Positions 1 to 7,906 of a stretch of DNA of 64,000 nt are shown one piece after another. The position numbers were made by a program, and so were the translations under genes. The notes under the pieces are model-generated. The model made no database searches, had not been told where the DNA came from, and worked only from the letters and a program-made list of their open reading frames with translations. This stretch comes from JBHENC01 sp051000345 (GTDB lineage: Bacteria; Acidobacteriota; Blastocatellia; Pyrinomonadales; Pyrinomonadaceae). The stretch spans positions 9,212 through 73,211 of the forward strand of contig JBPCOJ010000004.1 in assembly GCA_051000345.1 (NCBI GenBank), given 5' to 3'. The first letter of the stretch is position 1. Every line of letters starts with the position of its first letter.

Positions 1-393
1 GTTCAAGCAATTGATTCCATAATGATTCAACTTTCCGGGATAGTCGTCAGAGGCGAACGTCGCCACTCGCACATAATCTAGAAAACGCGATTTTGAGTAC
101 ACACAAAACAGACGCCCCGTAAACTCTTCCGACTCATTCTGCCCTACATCATATGACTCGTTCATTACGGCATACGCCACATAGCTGCCAAATAAGACTT
201 CGTAGGCATAGCAAGATTCATCGGAGACAATAGACTTAGCGCCAGATAAAGTAACGTCCCCAATTTTCATATCTTCGGGCTCGCCACTAGCCCGCGCTTC
301 TTCGATCACGAGCCGAAGCACATTGTCCTCCGGCTCACCAATCTCAGTGAGATAAAGGTATGTGTGACGATCAATTTGCTCGATTAGATTCAT
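1..393 (-). CDS. Hypothetical protein, truncated by the window's left edge
   Basis: An open frame of 131 codons runs from an ATG at 393 down to base 1 with no stop, so the C-terminus lies outside the window. The N-terminus reads MNLIEQIDRHTYLYL and the rest is acidic and rich in aromatic residues. No signal peptide, membrane segment or catalytic motif is visible. Base composition is more AT-rich than the polyphosphate operon beside it. I do not recognise the family. The 58 bases between this start and the CHAD gene hold no clear terminator. Confidence 0.6.
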   Translation of the reverse strand, partial: MNLIEQIDRHTYLYLTEIGEPEDNVLRLVIEEARASGEPEDMKIGDVTLSGAKSIVSDESCYAYEVLFGSYVAYAVMNESYDVGQNESEEFTGRLFCVYSKSRFLDYVRVATFASDDYPGKLNHYGINCLN

Positions 394-451
394 AAAGAGT
401 AAGCGCCCAACTAAAATTATACAGCTCGCCGGATGCAATTATACATTTCGC

Positions 452-1516
452 TCAAGCGTCTTCAGCAACATCCGCCGGAGTTAGATTGATCGGTTGAAGA
501 ATGAACGTCTGCTCGATTTTGGCGAGTTCGTTTGCGAGGCGCGCATGGAAGTTTGTCGTTTCCCATTCATGCCACAGCGCGAGCGCATCGCGGTAATGCT
601 TCGTGCGCTCTTTTGTAAAATGACGCAGTAGCCAGACGTTGGCGGCGGCTTGTTTTGCGGAAGGATGAAACATTGCGGGCGTGGCAGTGTTTGCGATTTC
701 CTGTGCAGGGTTACGCTCGCTTTGCAGTGCTTCGAGGCGCGCGCCTAACTCCTCAATCCACACGTCGCAATCGTGCAGTTCGCCGAGTGATGTTTGCATG
801 TCCGACACTGCCTGCGCGAAGGTGGTGAGCGATTTGCCGTAGCACTCCGCGCACAATTCAATCGCGTAGCGCAATCTTTTGGCGGCGATGCGCATACGAT
901 GTAAAGGCTCAATCGAGCATGGACGATAAAGGCTTCGGCTGTCTTCCTGCAATTCTGCGAAACGCGCAAGCACGATGTCGCGCACGGCTTCGCCAAAACT
1001 TTTGTTTCGATTTGCCTTGGCGCTTTTGCGTGGGTGTTTGCCGCGCGCAAATTCACACGCGCGCTCAAGTTGCGTGATGAACTTTTGCTGCGTTGCGGTG
1101 AGTGAATCTGCGGCAATCACGCGCTGTAATTGTTCGCGCGCCAAGGTGCGTTGTGTGCGGCGCGCGTCGATGATTTCCGCGATGCCTGCGACGATTTCTT
1201 CGCTTTCCTGTGCGTCTAATTTTTCGAGCGCGACGATGTGTACGTCCGCATCGCGCACCGCGCCGAGCGCATCCGCCAACGCCTTTAATTTTTTAGATGA
1301 AATGTTTTTCGCAAGGAAAGGCTGAAAGTCGCGCAGCAAACCGCGCAGGCGACGCGTGGCGACGCGCATGTCATGGACGCCTTCGATGTCCGAAAAATCG
1401 AGCGCGGCGGAACGCGTCGCCGTTATTTCTTCGAGACGAACAAGCAGCGTTCGCTTTATTTCCTGCAAAGCAGGCGCGGCGCAATCCAGCCCTTCGATTT
1501 CTTTTGCTTTCGCCAT
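452..1516 (-). CDS. CHAD domain protein
   Basis: The product is a soluble, helical, Arg/His-rich protein of about 354 residues. CHAD (conserved histidine alpha-helical) domains bind polyphosphate, which fits its position directly downstream of ppx. Seen: the motif HDMRVATRRLR near residue 47 and a second basic helix HRMRIAAKRLRYA near residue 206, which are the paired basic signatures of a complete CHAD domain. No CYTH domain is fused. The ATG at 1516 lies 7 bases after the ppx stop and has a GAG-containing ribosome site. A TTG at 1540 would add eight residues and overlap ppx by 17 bases. It is the last gene of a four-gene leftward operon. Confidence 0.85.
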   Translation of the reverse strand: MAKAKEIEGLDCAAPALQEIKRTLLVRLEEITATRSAALDFSDIEGVHDMRVATRRLRGLLRDFQPFLAKNISSKKLKALADALGAVRDADVHIVALEKLDAQESEEIVAGIAEIIDARRTQRTLAREQLQRVIAADSLTATQQKFITQLERACEFARGKHPRKSAKANRNKSFGEAVRDIVLARFAELQEDSRSLYRPCSIEPLHRMRIAAKRLRYAIELCAECYGKSLTTFAQAVSDMQTSLGELHDCDVWIEELGARLEALQSERNPAQEIANTATPAMFHPSAKQAAANVWLLRHFTKERTKHYRDALALWHEWETTNFHARLANELAKIEQTFILQPINLTPADVAEDA

Positions 1517-1523
1517 TGGTTTC

Positions 1524-3095
1524 TCAAGCGCTTTTTGCAAGAGCGCTTTGCGTAGTCGTTACTTTGCAATCGAAGACTTGCTCGAAGAGATCGCTTTTGC
1601 GTTCGGCAGCCCATATTTCCTTTTCGCAAGACTCTGCGCTCAAGAGTTCGATGTGCAAGGTTTGTTGGCCGAAGACGGGAATGATCGATTGCACGCGCGC
1701 TTCGTGGCTGCGGTCGAGCGCGTCTGCAACGCGCAGTATCGCGCTCAACTGCCGGACTGTTTCGCGGTCTGGTTCGTTGAGCGCCATGTAGTCCGTGTGT
1801 CGCTCGCGCGGCAATGCGCCGCGATGATAACGCGCGATGTTGGCGATAACGTTGCGCTCTGCTTCTGAAAAGCCCGTCAACTCCGAATGCTTGATAAGGT
1901 ACAGACTGTGTTTGTGATGCGATTCGTGTGCGATGGTATAGCCGATGTCGTGCAAGAGCGCGGCGGCGGAAAGCAGCGTGCGCTGGTGGCGCGTGAAATT
2001 GTAAGCCGAAGCCATTGTGTCGAAAATCTTTTCGGCGAAGTTTGCGACGAGGTGCGCGTGCCTTTCTTCGTAACCGAAGCGACGCCCGACAGCATGTACG
2101 CCGCGCAAGCGCACATCGTCTACATCCGGCACGGGTGGGCGAGACTCCGCGTCCATCTCCGTGAGGCGATCAAGGATTACTCCTTCGCGCAAAGCCCAAT
2201 CGCAAGTGCGCAAGCAATTAATGCCGAAAGCGCGCATCGCTTCTTCGAGTATCTGCCCGCCCGCGACGATGATTTCCGCGCGTTGCCCGCTGATGCCGGG
2301 AACAGCGCGCCGCTCCGCGACATTCATCGCAGCCATGCGGAGATTGAAGCGTTCGAGTTGGCTGACGACGATTTCCGCGCCGGTCGGTTGCGCGCCCTGA
2401 AGTTTGCCTTCCGCATCGCGCAGGTAGCGCAGGCGCAAGGCTTCGCCGACGGCGATGATCGAACCGGATGTTCCCGTCGCTTGCTGCCAGACTTGCCCGC
2501 GCAGTTCGCGCACGGGGCGTTCGAGCGCGCCGCGAATTTCGTCTTTGAGCAAACGCAATTCCTTCGGCTTCGCGGGATCGGAATTGATGAACTTTTCTGT
2601 CAGCCCGACGGCTCCGAGTTTGACGGAGAAGAGAGCGAGCGGCGCGCCGTCGCGGACAAGTGAGATTTCCGTCGAGCCGCCGCCGATGTCTATGTTAATG
2701 AGCGTGGCATCGCGCGTCGTCGCGCAACCCTTCGACGCCGCAAGGCCGATCAAGCGCGCTTCTTCGATGCCGGAAAGAACTTCGACGCGGACGCCCGTGC
2801 GATCTTCGATCTCTGAAATAAACTCCGCAGCATTGTAGGCTTCACGAACGGAAGCGGTGGCGATGGCGACAAGACGCGTTGCTCCGCGTGCTTCGGCAAT
2901 CGAGCGAAAGCGTTTGATGCAGTCGGCGGCGCGCGTAATCGCATCGGGCGCAAGCCGTCTTTCGCGCAGTGTGTCGTGTCCCAGACGCACTGCTTCCTTT
3001 TCGCGCACGAGCACAGCGAGAGAATCACTCGCCGCCGCTTCGACGACGACGAGCTTGATCGAGTTCGAGCCGATGTCTATCGCCGCAATTTTCAA
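1524..3095 (-). CDS. ppx: Exopolyphosphatase / guanosine pentaphosphatase family (Ppx/GppA)
   Basis: It hydrolyses terminal phosphate from polyphosphate or pppGpp (family knowledge). The 523-residue length matches the long Ppx form with a C-terminal HD-type domain. Seen: phosphate-1 motif DIGSNSIKL at residues 7-15, GIEEARL near 125, phosphate-2 motif DIGGGSTEIS near 149, and an HD-domain motif LLHDIGY near 381 followed by a His-rich helix. The start is TTG and overlaps the stop of the upstream kinase gene as TTGA, which implies translational coupling. With the downstream CHAD protein it suggests a polyphosphate-related unit. Cytoplasmic; no signal peptide. Confidence 0.9.
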   Translation of the reverse strand: MKIAAIDIGSNSIKLVVVEAAASDSLAVLVREKEAVRLGHDTLRERRLAPDAITRAADCIKRFRSIAEARGATRLVAIATASVREAYNAAEFISEIEDRTGVRVEVLSGIEEARLIGLAASKGCATTRDATLINIDIGGGSTEISLVRDGAPLALFSVKLGAVGLTEKFINSDPAKPKELRLLKDEIRGALERPVRELRGQVWQQATGTSGSIIAVGEALRLRYLRDAEGKLQGAQPTGAEIVVSQLERFNLRMAAMNVAERRAVPGISGQRAEIIVAGGQILEEAMRAFGINCLRTCDWALREGVILDRLTEMDAESRPPVPDVDDVRLRGVHAVGRRFGYEERHAHLVANFAEKIFDTMASAYNFTRHQRTLLSAAALLHDIGYTIAHESHHKHSLYLIKHSELTGFSEAERNVIANIARYHRGALPRERHTDYMALNEPDRETVRQLSAILRVADALDRSHEARVQSIIPVFGQQTLHIELLSAESCEKEIWAAERKSDLFEQVFDCKVTTTQSALAKSA

Positions 3096-3913
3096 AGCTG
3101 TCCTTGTCCTTCGGGTTGTTCGGCTTGACGCGCGATTGTTTTGGCCTTGCGCGACGACGGAGTTTCTTCGCTTGCCTCGCTCGATTCTTCGACGGATAAA
3201 TCATCCGCGTCCGTGAATTTAGTGTCGCCGATAATGCGCTTGACGCCGCGCCGCAAATCGGCAGCGACGCGCTTGACGCCGCGCGAGGCATCCAGCGTGC
3301 GAAAGCCGTATTCATTGCTCATGTGGTCAAACTCCGTGAGCATACGCCGCTGGTATTCGACAAAGCTATCGTAGAAATCTTCGCCCAAGTTCATGTCCAT
3401 GCCCGATTCCCAGTAATCGAAGCCGCGCCCGGAAGCAAGCACGCGCGGCACCAACGCTTCAGCCGAGCCGATTCGCAGATAAAAGACCGCGTCGGGAACG
3501 AGCGCGATGCCGTAGATGGCGCGCATCCAAGCGGGGTCTGCGCCGCGCACGACGCCGCGCGCAATCGCCGAGTAAATATAACGGTCTGTTAAAACGATGA
3601 AGCCCGAACGAAGCGCGGGCAGCATTTGGCTTTGCAAGCGGTCTGCGAAATCCGTCGCGTAGAAAAGCTGCATCGTGAGGCGTCCGAGCGTATGTCCGGC
3701 CTTCGCGTCTTTGATGCCGCGCCCTGCGAGCACGGAGCGCGTCATGCCCGTATCGAGGACGGCGTGGCCGCGCGATTCGAGCCACGCGCGCAAAAGTGCT
3801 GTCTGCGTGGAACGCCCGACGCCGTCCGTGCCTTCGATGACAATCAGTTTGCCGCTGTAAGGTTCGACTTCGGTGCCGGGCAGCGGCGAGCCGTAGAATT
3901 TCGTTTCCGACAT
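3092..3913 (-). CDS. Thymidylate-kinase-like P-loop protein with altered Walker A
   Basis: It is related to dTMP kinase: an N-terminal P-loop, the DRYIYSA motif near residue 112 and a helical LID region are visible. Its Walker A reads GTDGVGRST, with Arg at about residue 34 where the family has Lys; the codon is CGT, so this is not a reading error on my part. About 20 residues precede the P-loop and the C-terminal 40 residues form an acidic then basic tail, making it longer than typical Tmk (about 210 residues). The ATG at 3913 overlaps the upstream paralogue's stop (TGATG). Arg may weaken or abolish catalysis. A role with polyphosphate or as a partner of the intact paralogue is inference. 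Confidence 0.8.
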   Translation of the reverse strand: MSETKFYGSPLPGTEVEPYSGKLIVIEGTDGVGRSTQTALLRAWLESRGHAVLDTGMTRSVLAGRGIKDAKAGHTLGRLTMQLFYATDFADRLQSQMLPALRSGFIVLTDRYIYSAIARGVVRGADPAWMRAIYGIALVPDAVFYLRIGSAEALVPRVLASGRGFDYWESGMDMNLGEDFYDSFVEYQRRMLTEFDHMSNEYGFRTLDASRGVKRVAADLRRGVKRIIGDTKFTDADDLSVEESSEASEETPSSRKAKTIARQAEQPEGQGQL

Positions 3914-4599
3914 CACGCGCCCGCTCCTTCCGCTTTCGCATCTTCCTTCAAGAACCGTTTGACGATGGCGCGCATTTCGCGTTGCTGTTTCTCAATGGAG
4001 CGCGTCGCGTCGATGGTCGTCAAACCGTATTCGTCAACCATCTGGTCGTACTCTTCGAGAATCTTTCCTTGAAAAATTTTGAAGCTTTCTTCCGCGTCGT
4101 CAGCCCATTCCATATCTAACCCGGCTTCGTAGAATTTCAACTGCGGCCTGCCGGAGAGAATGCGCTTGACGGCGACTTTGAGCGGCGCGCGAAAGAAAAA
4201 GGCAACAGTCGGCTCGACAGCAAAGTTGTAAATCTCGCGCACCCACTGCCGATCACAGCCGCGCGCCACATCGCGCGCAAACGCCGTGTAGATATAGCGG
4301 TCAGCGAGCACAATCGCGCCCGCTTTCAAGGGCGGCACGATGTCGCGTTCGATGCGATCCGCGAAGTCCGTCGCGTGCAGCAAAGAAAAGGTTGCGGGCG
4401 TGAAAATCTTTTGCTTTTTGGCGCGCTTCGTCGTGTCTTTGACAAGGGGGGAAGAATTCCATTCCGAGAAAAAGACCGGATGTCCTTCGGCCTTCAGCCA
4501 CTGGTGAAGCAAAGCGAGTTGGGTTGATTTGCCGCTTCCGTCCGTGCCTTCGACGACGAACAATTTGCCGGGAAAACGATGGTGTCCGTAAGTAATCAT
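3913..4599 (-). CDS. Thymidylate kinase-like protein (intact P-loop)
   Basis: First gene of the operon with its paralogue, ppx and the CHAD gene. Seen: Walker A GTDGSGKSTQ near residues 19-28, the DRYIYTA motif near 107, and overall co-linearity with the next gene, including a shared ATDFADR segment. dTMP kinases phosphorylate dTMP; this paralogue pair is divergent, and polyphosphate-linked P-loop kinases (PPK2) share the fold, so the substrate is uncertain. The ATG at 4599 is taken as start; a TTG at 4608 is an alternative. Neither has a strong ribosome site. It is divergent from the CBS gene, with about 170 bases between them holding the presumed promoters. Confidence 0.8.
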   Translation of the reverse strand: MITYGHHRFPGKLFVVEGTDGSGKSTQLALLHQWLKAEGHPVFFSEWNSSPLVKDTTKRAKKQKIFTPATFSLLHATDFADRIERDIVPPLKAGAIVLADRYIYTAFARDVARGCDRQWVREIYNFAVEPTVAFFFRAPLKVAVKRILSGRPQLKFYEAGLDMEWADDAEESFKIFQGKILEEYDQMVDEYGLTTIDATRSIEKQQREMRAIVKRFLKEDAKAEGAGA

Positions 4600-4771
4600 T
4601 TGTTTCAACTATATCAGAATGATGTTACAGACGCGTAACGTGAACGCGCTCGATGAAGTTCGATGATTGATGCCGCGAACCTAGAGTGAGTGGTATGATG
4701 AGCGCCGCAAAAGTTAAACCACAGTGTTTACGAATGTAGTTGTAAAGCGAATTGATGAAGGAGATTGATTG

Positions 4772-5302
4772 ATGAAGGTACGGGATATTATGACGGGCGA
4801 AGTGGCGGCGTGCCGCCCGGAAAGCGATCTGGCGTCGGCAGCGATGACGATGTGGAAACACGACTGCGGCGCGGTGCCTGTGGTCAACGGCGCAGGCATT
4901 ATCGTCGGCATGATTACGGACAGAGACATTTGCATGGCCGCCGCGTTCAACGAGCGCGCCGCCGCAGAGATTACCGTCGGCGAAATCCTCTCGGGCAAAG
5001 TTTACGCGTGCCAGCCGGATGATGAAGTCGAAGACGCGCTCGAAATTATGGGCGAACAAAAACTGCGCCGCCTGCCGGTCACGGACGATGCGGGCGCGCT
5101 TCGTGGCATTCTTTCGATCAACGACGTGATACTCAACTCGAAGCGCGGCGAAAGCAAAAAAGGCAAACACGTCGCGCACAAAGACGCGATGCGAACGCTC
5201 AAGGCTCTCAGCCAGCACCGCGACTCAAATCAAACTGCGCCGCACGATTCGGATGTGCAAGAAGTGATTATCATTGCGACGGGCGATGATCTGTTTTTAT
5301 AA
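4772..5302 (+). CDS. CBS domain-pair protein
   Basis: A small cytoplasmic protein made of two CBS motifs, about residues 1-60 and 65-125 (VRDIMTGEVAACRPESDL, then VGEILSGKVYACQPDDEV). Such Bateman modules bind adenosyl nucleotides and report energy state (family knowledge). A charged tail of about 50 residues follows, with no recognisable effector domain. The ATG at 4772 is preferred because AAGGAG at 4758-4763 lies 8 bases upstream; a TTG just before it adds one codon. It is followed at once by hairpin repeat copy A. The target it regulates cannot be told from sequence. Confidence 0.85.
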   Translation: MKVRDIMTGEVAACRPESDLASAAMTMWKHDCGAVPVVNGAGIIVGMITDRDICMAAAFNERAAAEITVGEILSGKVYACQPDDEVEDALEIMGEQKLRRLPVTDDAGALRGILSINDVILNSKRGESKKGKHVAHKDAMRTLKALSQHRDSNQTAPHDSDVQEVIIIATGDDLFL

Positions 5303-5334
5303 CGCCTATTTTTATAAAGCGAAACCTCGTGCTC

Positions 5335-5469
5335 TATAAACTGCCTCCAGCACAAGCACGGAGGATACGAATTTAGAAAGAGTGCGGCTTCAGCCAAACA
5401 CTTCGGCTGAAGCCGCATGTCTTAGCTTCAACTTACCCACTAGGCTTGTGCTAGTGGCAATTTATCAAA
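5335..5469. repeat. Nested-hairpin intergenic repeat, copy A (diverged)
   Basis: Three hairpins: a left CCTCC...GGAGG palindrome, a central GGCTTCAGCC / GGCTGAAGCC stem at about 5385-5415, and a right CCACTAG...CTAGTGG palindrome ending in GGCAATTTAT. Order and spacing match copies D and E, but loop and stem bases differ in paired fashion: TTCAGCC pairs with GGCTGAA here, where D and E have TTTAGCC with GGCTAAA. Non-coding, lying between the CBS and SixA-like genes. Confidence 0.75.
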
Positions 5470-5536
5470 ATCTGAGAACTAATCTGATAAGGCATTAGCT
5501 GTCTGCGTTCATAAACCGATTCACAGAAGGGTTGGA

Positions 5537-6031
5537 ATGAAAACGCTTTTTCTTTTGCGACATGCGAAGTCGAGTTGGGCGGATGCAGACCAGCCGGATT
5601 TCGCGCGCCCGCTCAACGAACGAGGGCAAAAAGCCGCGCCGCTCGTGGGCAGATTCATGCGCAGGGAAAACCTGCTGCCCGATTTGGTTTTGAGTTCTCC
5701 CGCCACGCGCGCAAGGGAAACGATTACGCTTGTCGCCGCCGCCGGAAAATTCTCGTGCGAAGTCCGTTACGACGAAAGAATCTACGCGGCGAGCCTCGCG
5801 CGCCTGCTTGAAATTGTGATGCAGTTGGAAGAAGGCGCGGGCGCGGTGCTGCTCGTTGGCCACAATCCGGGCATGGAAGAATTAGTGCTTCACTTAACGG
5901 GCGAGCAACAGCACATGCCGACAGCCGCGCTCGCTCGCATCACGCAGAACATCGAAAAGTGGAGCAAGACGCGCGCAGGCATCGGGCATCTCGAACGACT
6001 CATCAGGCCGAAGGAACTCACCGATTTATGA
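5537..6031 (+). CDS. SixA-like histidine phosphatase
   Basis: A histidine-phosphatase (phosphoglycerate-mutase-like) superfamily protein of 164 residues, close in size to SixA phosphohistidine phosphatases. Seen: the catalytic RHAKSSW motif with phospho-accepting His at residue 9, SSPATRARET near 54-63, and the second catalytic His in GHNPGMEE near 109. The start has AAGGGTTGG upstream. SixA removes phosphate from phosphohistidine on HPt or PTS proteins in other bacteria; the partner here is unknown. No signal peptide, so cytoplasmic. Confidence 0.88.
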   Translation: MKTLFLLRHAKSSWADADQPDFARPLNERGQKAAPLVGRFMRRENLLPDLVLSSPATRARETITLVAAAGKFSCEVRYDERIYAASLARLLEIVMQLEEGAGAVLLVGHNPGMEELVLHLTGEQQHMPTAALARITQNIEKWSKTRAGIGHLERLIRPKELTDL

Positions 6032-6079
6032 GCAGTAAGAATAGTTGCCGTATGAAGTATTTTTAGCTGCTTTGTAGTT

Positions 6080-6631
6080 ATGGACGATGACCGGATAATG
6101 CGAGAATGTGAGTGCGGGGTAATCGAAGGGCAGCTACACGACTTTGGTTGCCGCTGGGAGTATTGCCCTTTCTGTGAAGCACAGTTTGCCGAGGGCTGCG
6201 AATGTTCTTACGAACTCCTCGGACTCAAGAGCCGAATTAATTCTCCAAAGTTTGACCATCTGCCGCAGGAAGTTTATGAAGAAGGGCTTTCGCTGGAGCA
6301 GGAGGAACAATGGTTCGACTTGTGTCGAGCTAAAGGGCGTATCCCGTTCATCAGTTCTCCGCAACTTTGTGCGCGTTGTGGGAGCCATTTCCCGGAGTTG
6401 TTCGTGGTACAAGATCGAGTTTGGAACTTTTACACAAACCCCGAGTTGCGTGACAAAATCCTCTGTGAGGAATGTTTCAAAAGCATCAGGAAAGCGGTTG
6501 ACGCATATAACTCTCGCCCCTCTTGGCTGCCAAATAACGCGGAGATTGAAGAATACGTTACGGCGTGGCGCAATCGAGATAAAGCGAAGTTAATGGAGTT
6601 GGAGCCGAAGAAGTTTAAGCAAGAGGGTTAG
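6080..6631 (+). CDS. Cysteine-rich hypothetical protein, possible integron-cassette gene
   Basis: A 183-residue soluble protein that I do not recognise. It carries Cys clusters CECG (10-13), CPFC (29-32), CECS (40-43), CARCG (near 97-101) and CEEC (near 131-134), suggesting two zinc-ribbon-like knuckles. The region is more AT-rich than its neighbours. Its stop is 12 bases before an attC-like site (6643-6714), and TTAGCT at 6063-6068 upstream is the exact reverse complement of that site's left core AGCTAA, as expected of a gene cassette. No ribosome site is obvious, as with many cassette genes. Confidence 0.65.
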   Translation: MDDDRIMRECECGVIEGQLHDFGCRWEYCPFCEAQFAEGCECSYELLGLKSRINSPKFDHLPQEVYEEGLSLEQEEQWFDLCRAKGRIPFISSPQLCARCGSHFPELFVVQDRVWNFYTNPELRDKILCEECFKSIRKAVDAYNSRPSWLPNNAEIEEYVTAWRNRDKAKLMELEPKKFKQEG

Positions 6632-6642
6632 GGAAATGCTGT

Positions 6643-6714
6643 AGCTAACAACTCTCTGCACCGGAGTCTCATTACGCGCTGCTTTATTCGAGCGGCGCAA
6701 GTCCGGCGTTCGGC
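6643..6714 (+). other. attC-like recombination site 1
   Basis: Left core AGCTAAC at 6643-6649 (one mismatch to RYYYAAC) and right core GTTCGGC at 6708-6714 (one mismatch to GTTRRRY), 72 bases end to end. The right half, AGTCCGGCGTTCGG, closely matches the right half of site 2 (ATTCCGGCGTTGG). Inner arms TGCACCGG and the complement of GCGGCGCA pair only partly. It sits 12 bases after a stop codon, where cassette attC sites usually lie. Confidence 0.5.
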
Positions 6715-6731
6715 GGCTTCCGCAGCTCATG

Positions 6732-6737
6732 TATAAT
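6732..6737 (+). promoter_or_regulatory. Probable -10 box for hicBA
   Basis: A perfect TATAAT lies 17 bases before the hicB ATG, with ribosome site GGAGGAG at 6744-6750. A weak TTCGGC at -35 spacing (17 bases upstream) coincides with the proposed cassette boundary. Toxin-antitoxin cassettes usually carry their own promoter. Confidence 0.5.
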
Positions 6738-6754
6738 GTTCATGGAGGAGAGTG

Positions 6755-6964
6755 ATGAAAGTTTATACCGCTATTGTTGAGAAGTGCGCCGATACAGGAT
6801 TATATGTCGGGCATGTTCCCAGTTTTCCCGGCGCTCACACTCAAGCCGAAACGCTGGATGAGTTGAATGCTAACTTACATGAAGTAATTGAAATGCTGCT
6901 TGAAGACGGCGAACCGCAGATGGAAGCTGATTTCATCGGAACGCAAACCGTAATGGTGGCTTGA
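6755..6964 (+). CDS. hicB: HicB-type antitoxin
   Basis: A 69-residue protein with the HicB partial RNase-H-like fold: YTAIVEKCADTGLYVGHVPSFPGAHTQ covers the strand pair and the GxxG turn, in two consecutive parts, followed by the helix LDELNANLHEVIEML. No C-terminal DNA-binding domain is present, so it is the short form. It neutralises HicA and usually autoregulates the pair. The ATG at 6755 is preferred over an overlapping GTG at 6752 for its spacing from GGAGGAG. It precedes hicA by one base, so antitoxin comes first. Confidence 0.88.
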   Translation: MKVYTAIVEKCADTGLYVGHVPSFPGAHTQAETLDELNANLHEVIEMLLEDGEPQMEADFIGTQTVMVA

Positions 6965-6965
6965 A

Positions 6966-7190
6966 ATGGGAAACGTTCCCGTTCTAAAGCCGAGCGAAGT
7001 TGTTTCTATTCTGCAAAAGCTCGGATTCGTCGAAGTTCGCCAACGCGGTTCGCACAAACAATTCCGGCATCAGGACGGACGGGGTACGACCGTTCCTATT
7101 CATAAAGGTAGAGATATTTCTCCTGTATTGCTTCGCAAAATTGCCGACGATATCAATCTTACGTTAGAAGAGATGCTTAAATATCGGTGA
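6966..7190 (+). CDS. hicA: HicA-type mRNA interferase toxin
   Basis: A 74-residue HicA/YcfA protein with a double-stranded-RNA-binding-like fold. Seen: SEVVSILQKLGFVEVRQRGSH in two parts, with catalytic His at residue 30 in the GSHKQF motif, then the TTVPIHKGRDI strand and LLRKIADDI helix. HicA toxins cleave mRNA until bound by HicB. The frame is intact with no mutation of the key His. The stop is 7 bases before attC-like site 2, and the pair lies between two such sites, which suggests a mobile cassette stabilised by the toxin-antitoxin system. Confidence 0.9.
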   Translation: MGNVPVLKPSEVVSILQKLGFVEVRQRGSHKQFRHQDGRGTTVPIHKGRDISPVLLRKIADDINLTLEEMLKYR

Positions 7191-7196
7191 CACGCT

Positions 7197-7306
7197 ACCG
7201 AACAAGTCCTTGCAGCCCGACGCCTCGACAGTGTGCCTTTCATCGATCTTTGCTTCGGCTTGCCTGAATGCTATCTGCTCGGCGCGGCTGAATTCCGGCG
7301 TTGGCT
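7197..7306 (+). other. attC-like recombination site 2
   Basis: Left core ACCGAAC at 7197-7203, left arm TTGCAGCC at 7210-7217, right arm GGCTGAA at 7286-7292 and right core GTTGGCT at 7300-7306. The arms pair as TTGCAGCC against TTCAGCC, leaving one unpaired G, the extrahelical base typical of attC left arms. The left core's complement (GTTCGG) equals the boundary at 6708-6713, so cassette 2 would be 6709-7300. Confidence 0.6.
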
Positions 7307-7326
7307 TTGCTTGTGCGTTAAATAAA

Positions 7327-7361
7327 AGCAGAGTGCTTATGAGATTCATAGGCACTCTGCT
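7327..7361. terminator. Bidirectional rho-independent terminator
   Basis: Ten-base perfect stem AGCAGAGTGC / GCACTCTGCT with a 15-base loop. On the minus strand it is followed by TTTTATT, suiting the leftward DUF892 gene that ends at 7397; on the plus strand it is followed by TTGTGTTT. Confidence 0.75.
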
Positions 7362-7396
7362 TTGTGTTTGGAATGATCGTTTACAGCGTCCGGCGT

Positions 7397-7906
7397 TTAG
7401 CTAGCGGCTGATGCGCGGCTCATCGCTTGTTGAAAAAGCGCGGGCGCGCTCTGCTCTATCTTCTGCGCGGTCTGTTCTTCCTGCTGCAAGTTTTGCTTGA
7501 GCAGCTGCGCGATTTCAGTTTGCCCCATTTGCTCTGCGCCGGTAATCAGCATCCGGTATGAAGCGATTTCGTAATGCTCGACCTTCGAGCAGCTACCGCC
7601 GATAGCCAGATCGACGAGCGCCGGAACGCCGGAGACTTCGCCGAGCAGCGATTCGCCTTCGCTGACGAGACCTGCGGCGGCGGCGCATTTCTCGCGCTTG
7701 GCGCTTTCGCCGAGCACTTCAAAGACTTGCTCTAAAACTTTGATCTGCTGTTCGGTCTCCGTGATGTGCTGTTCGAGCAGCCCTTTGACGGTTGACGCGT
7801 TGGCCTGCGTCAGCATTTCCTGCTGCGCCTTGAGAAAGCGGTGCTCGGCGTCGTAAATGTCGCCCAGCCCGTGCAAAAACTTTTCCTGTAAAGTCTTAAT
7901 CGCCAT
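7397..7906 (-). CDS. Ferritin-like DUF892 (YciE/YciF family) protein
   Basis: A 169-residue all-helical protein. The start MAIKTLQEKFLHGLGDIYDAEH in two parts is typical of DUF892: the helix LGDIYDAEHRFLKAQ, then HITETEQQIKVLEQVF and a later KVEHYEIASY helix carry the Glu/His residues that form a ferritin-type di-metal site. YciF-like proteins are linked to stress and bile or oxidative responses. The ATG has AGGGAGA upstream. Transcribed alone toward the hairpin at 7327-7361. The 187 bases upstream hold nothing recognisable except the presumed promoter. Confidence 0.9.
   Translation of the reverse strand: MAIKTLQEKFLHGLGDIYDAEHRFLKAQQEMLTQANASTVKGLLEQHITETEQQIKVLEQVFEVLGESAKREKCAAAAGLVSEGESLLGEVSGVPALVDLAIGGSCSKVEHYEIASYRMLITGAEQMGQTEIAQLLKQNLQQEEQTAQKIEQSAPALFQQAMSRASAAS

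Noticed and set aside
1887..2663. Rightward open frame opposite ppx (258 codons)
   Set aside because: Antisense to conserved Ppx motifs; no signal, motif or ribosome site of its own.
7210..7404. Short 64-codon frame after hicA
   Set aside because: It crosses the attC-like site and terminator and lacks a ribosome site; coding is unlikely.
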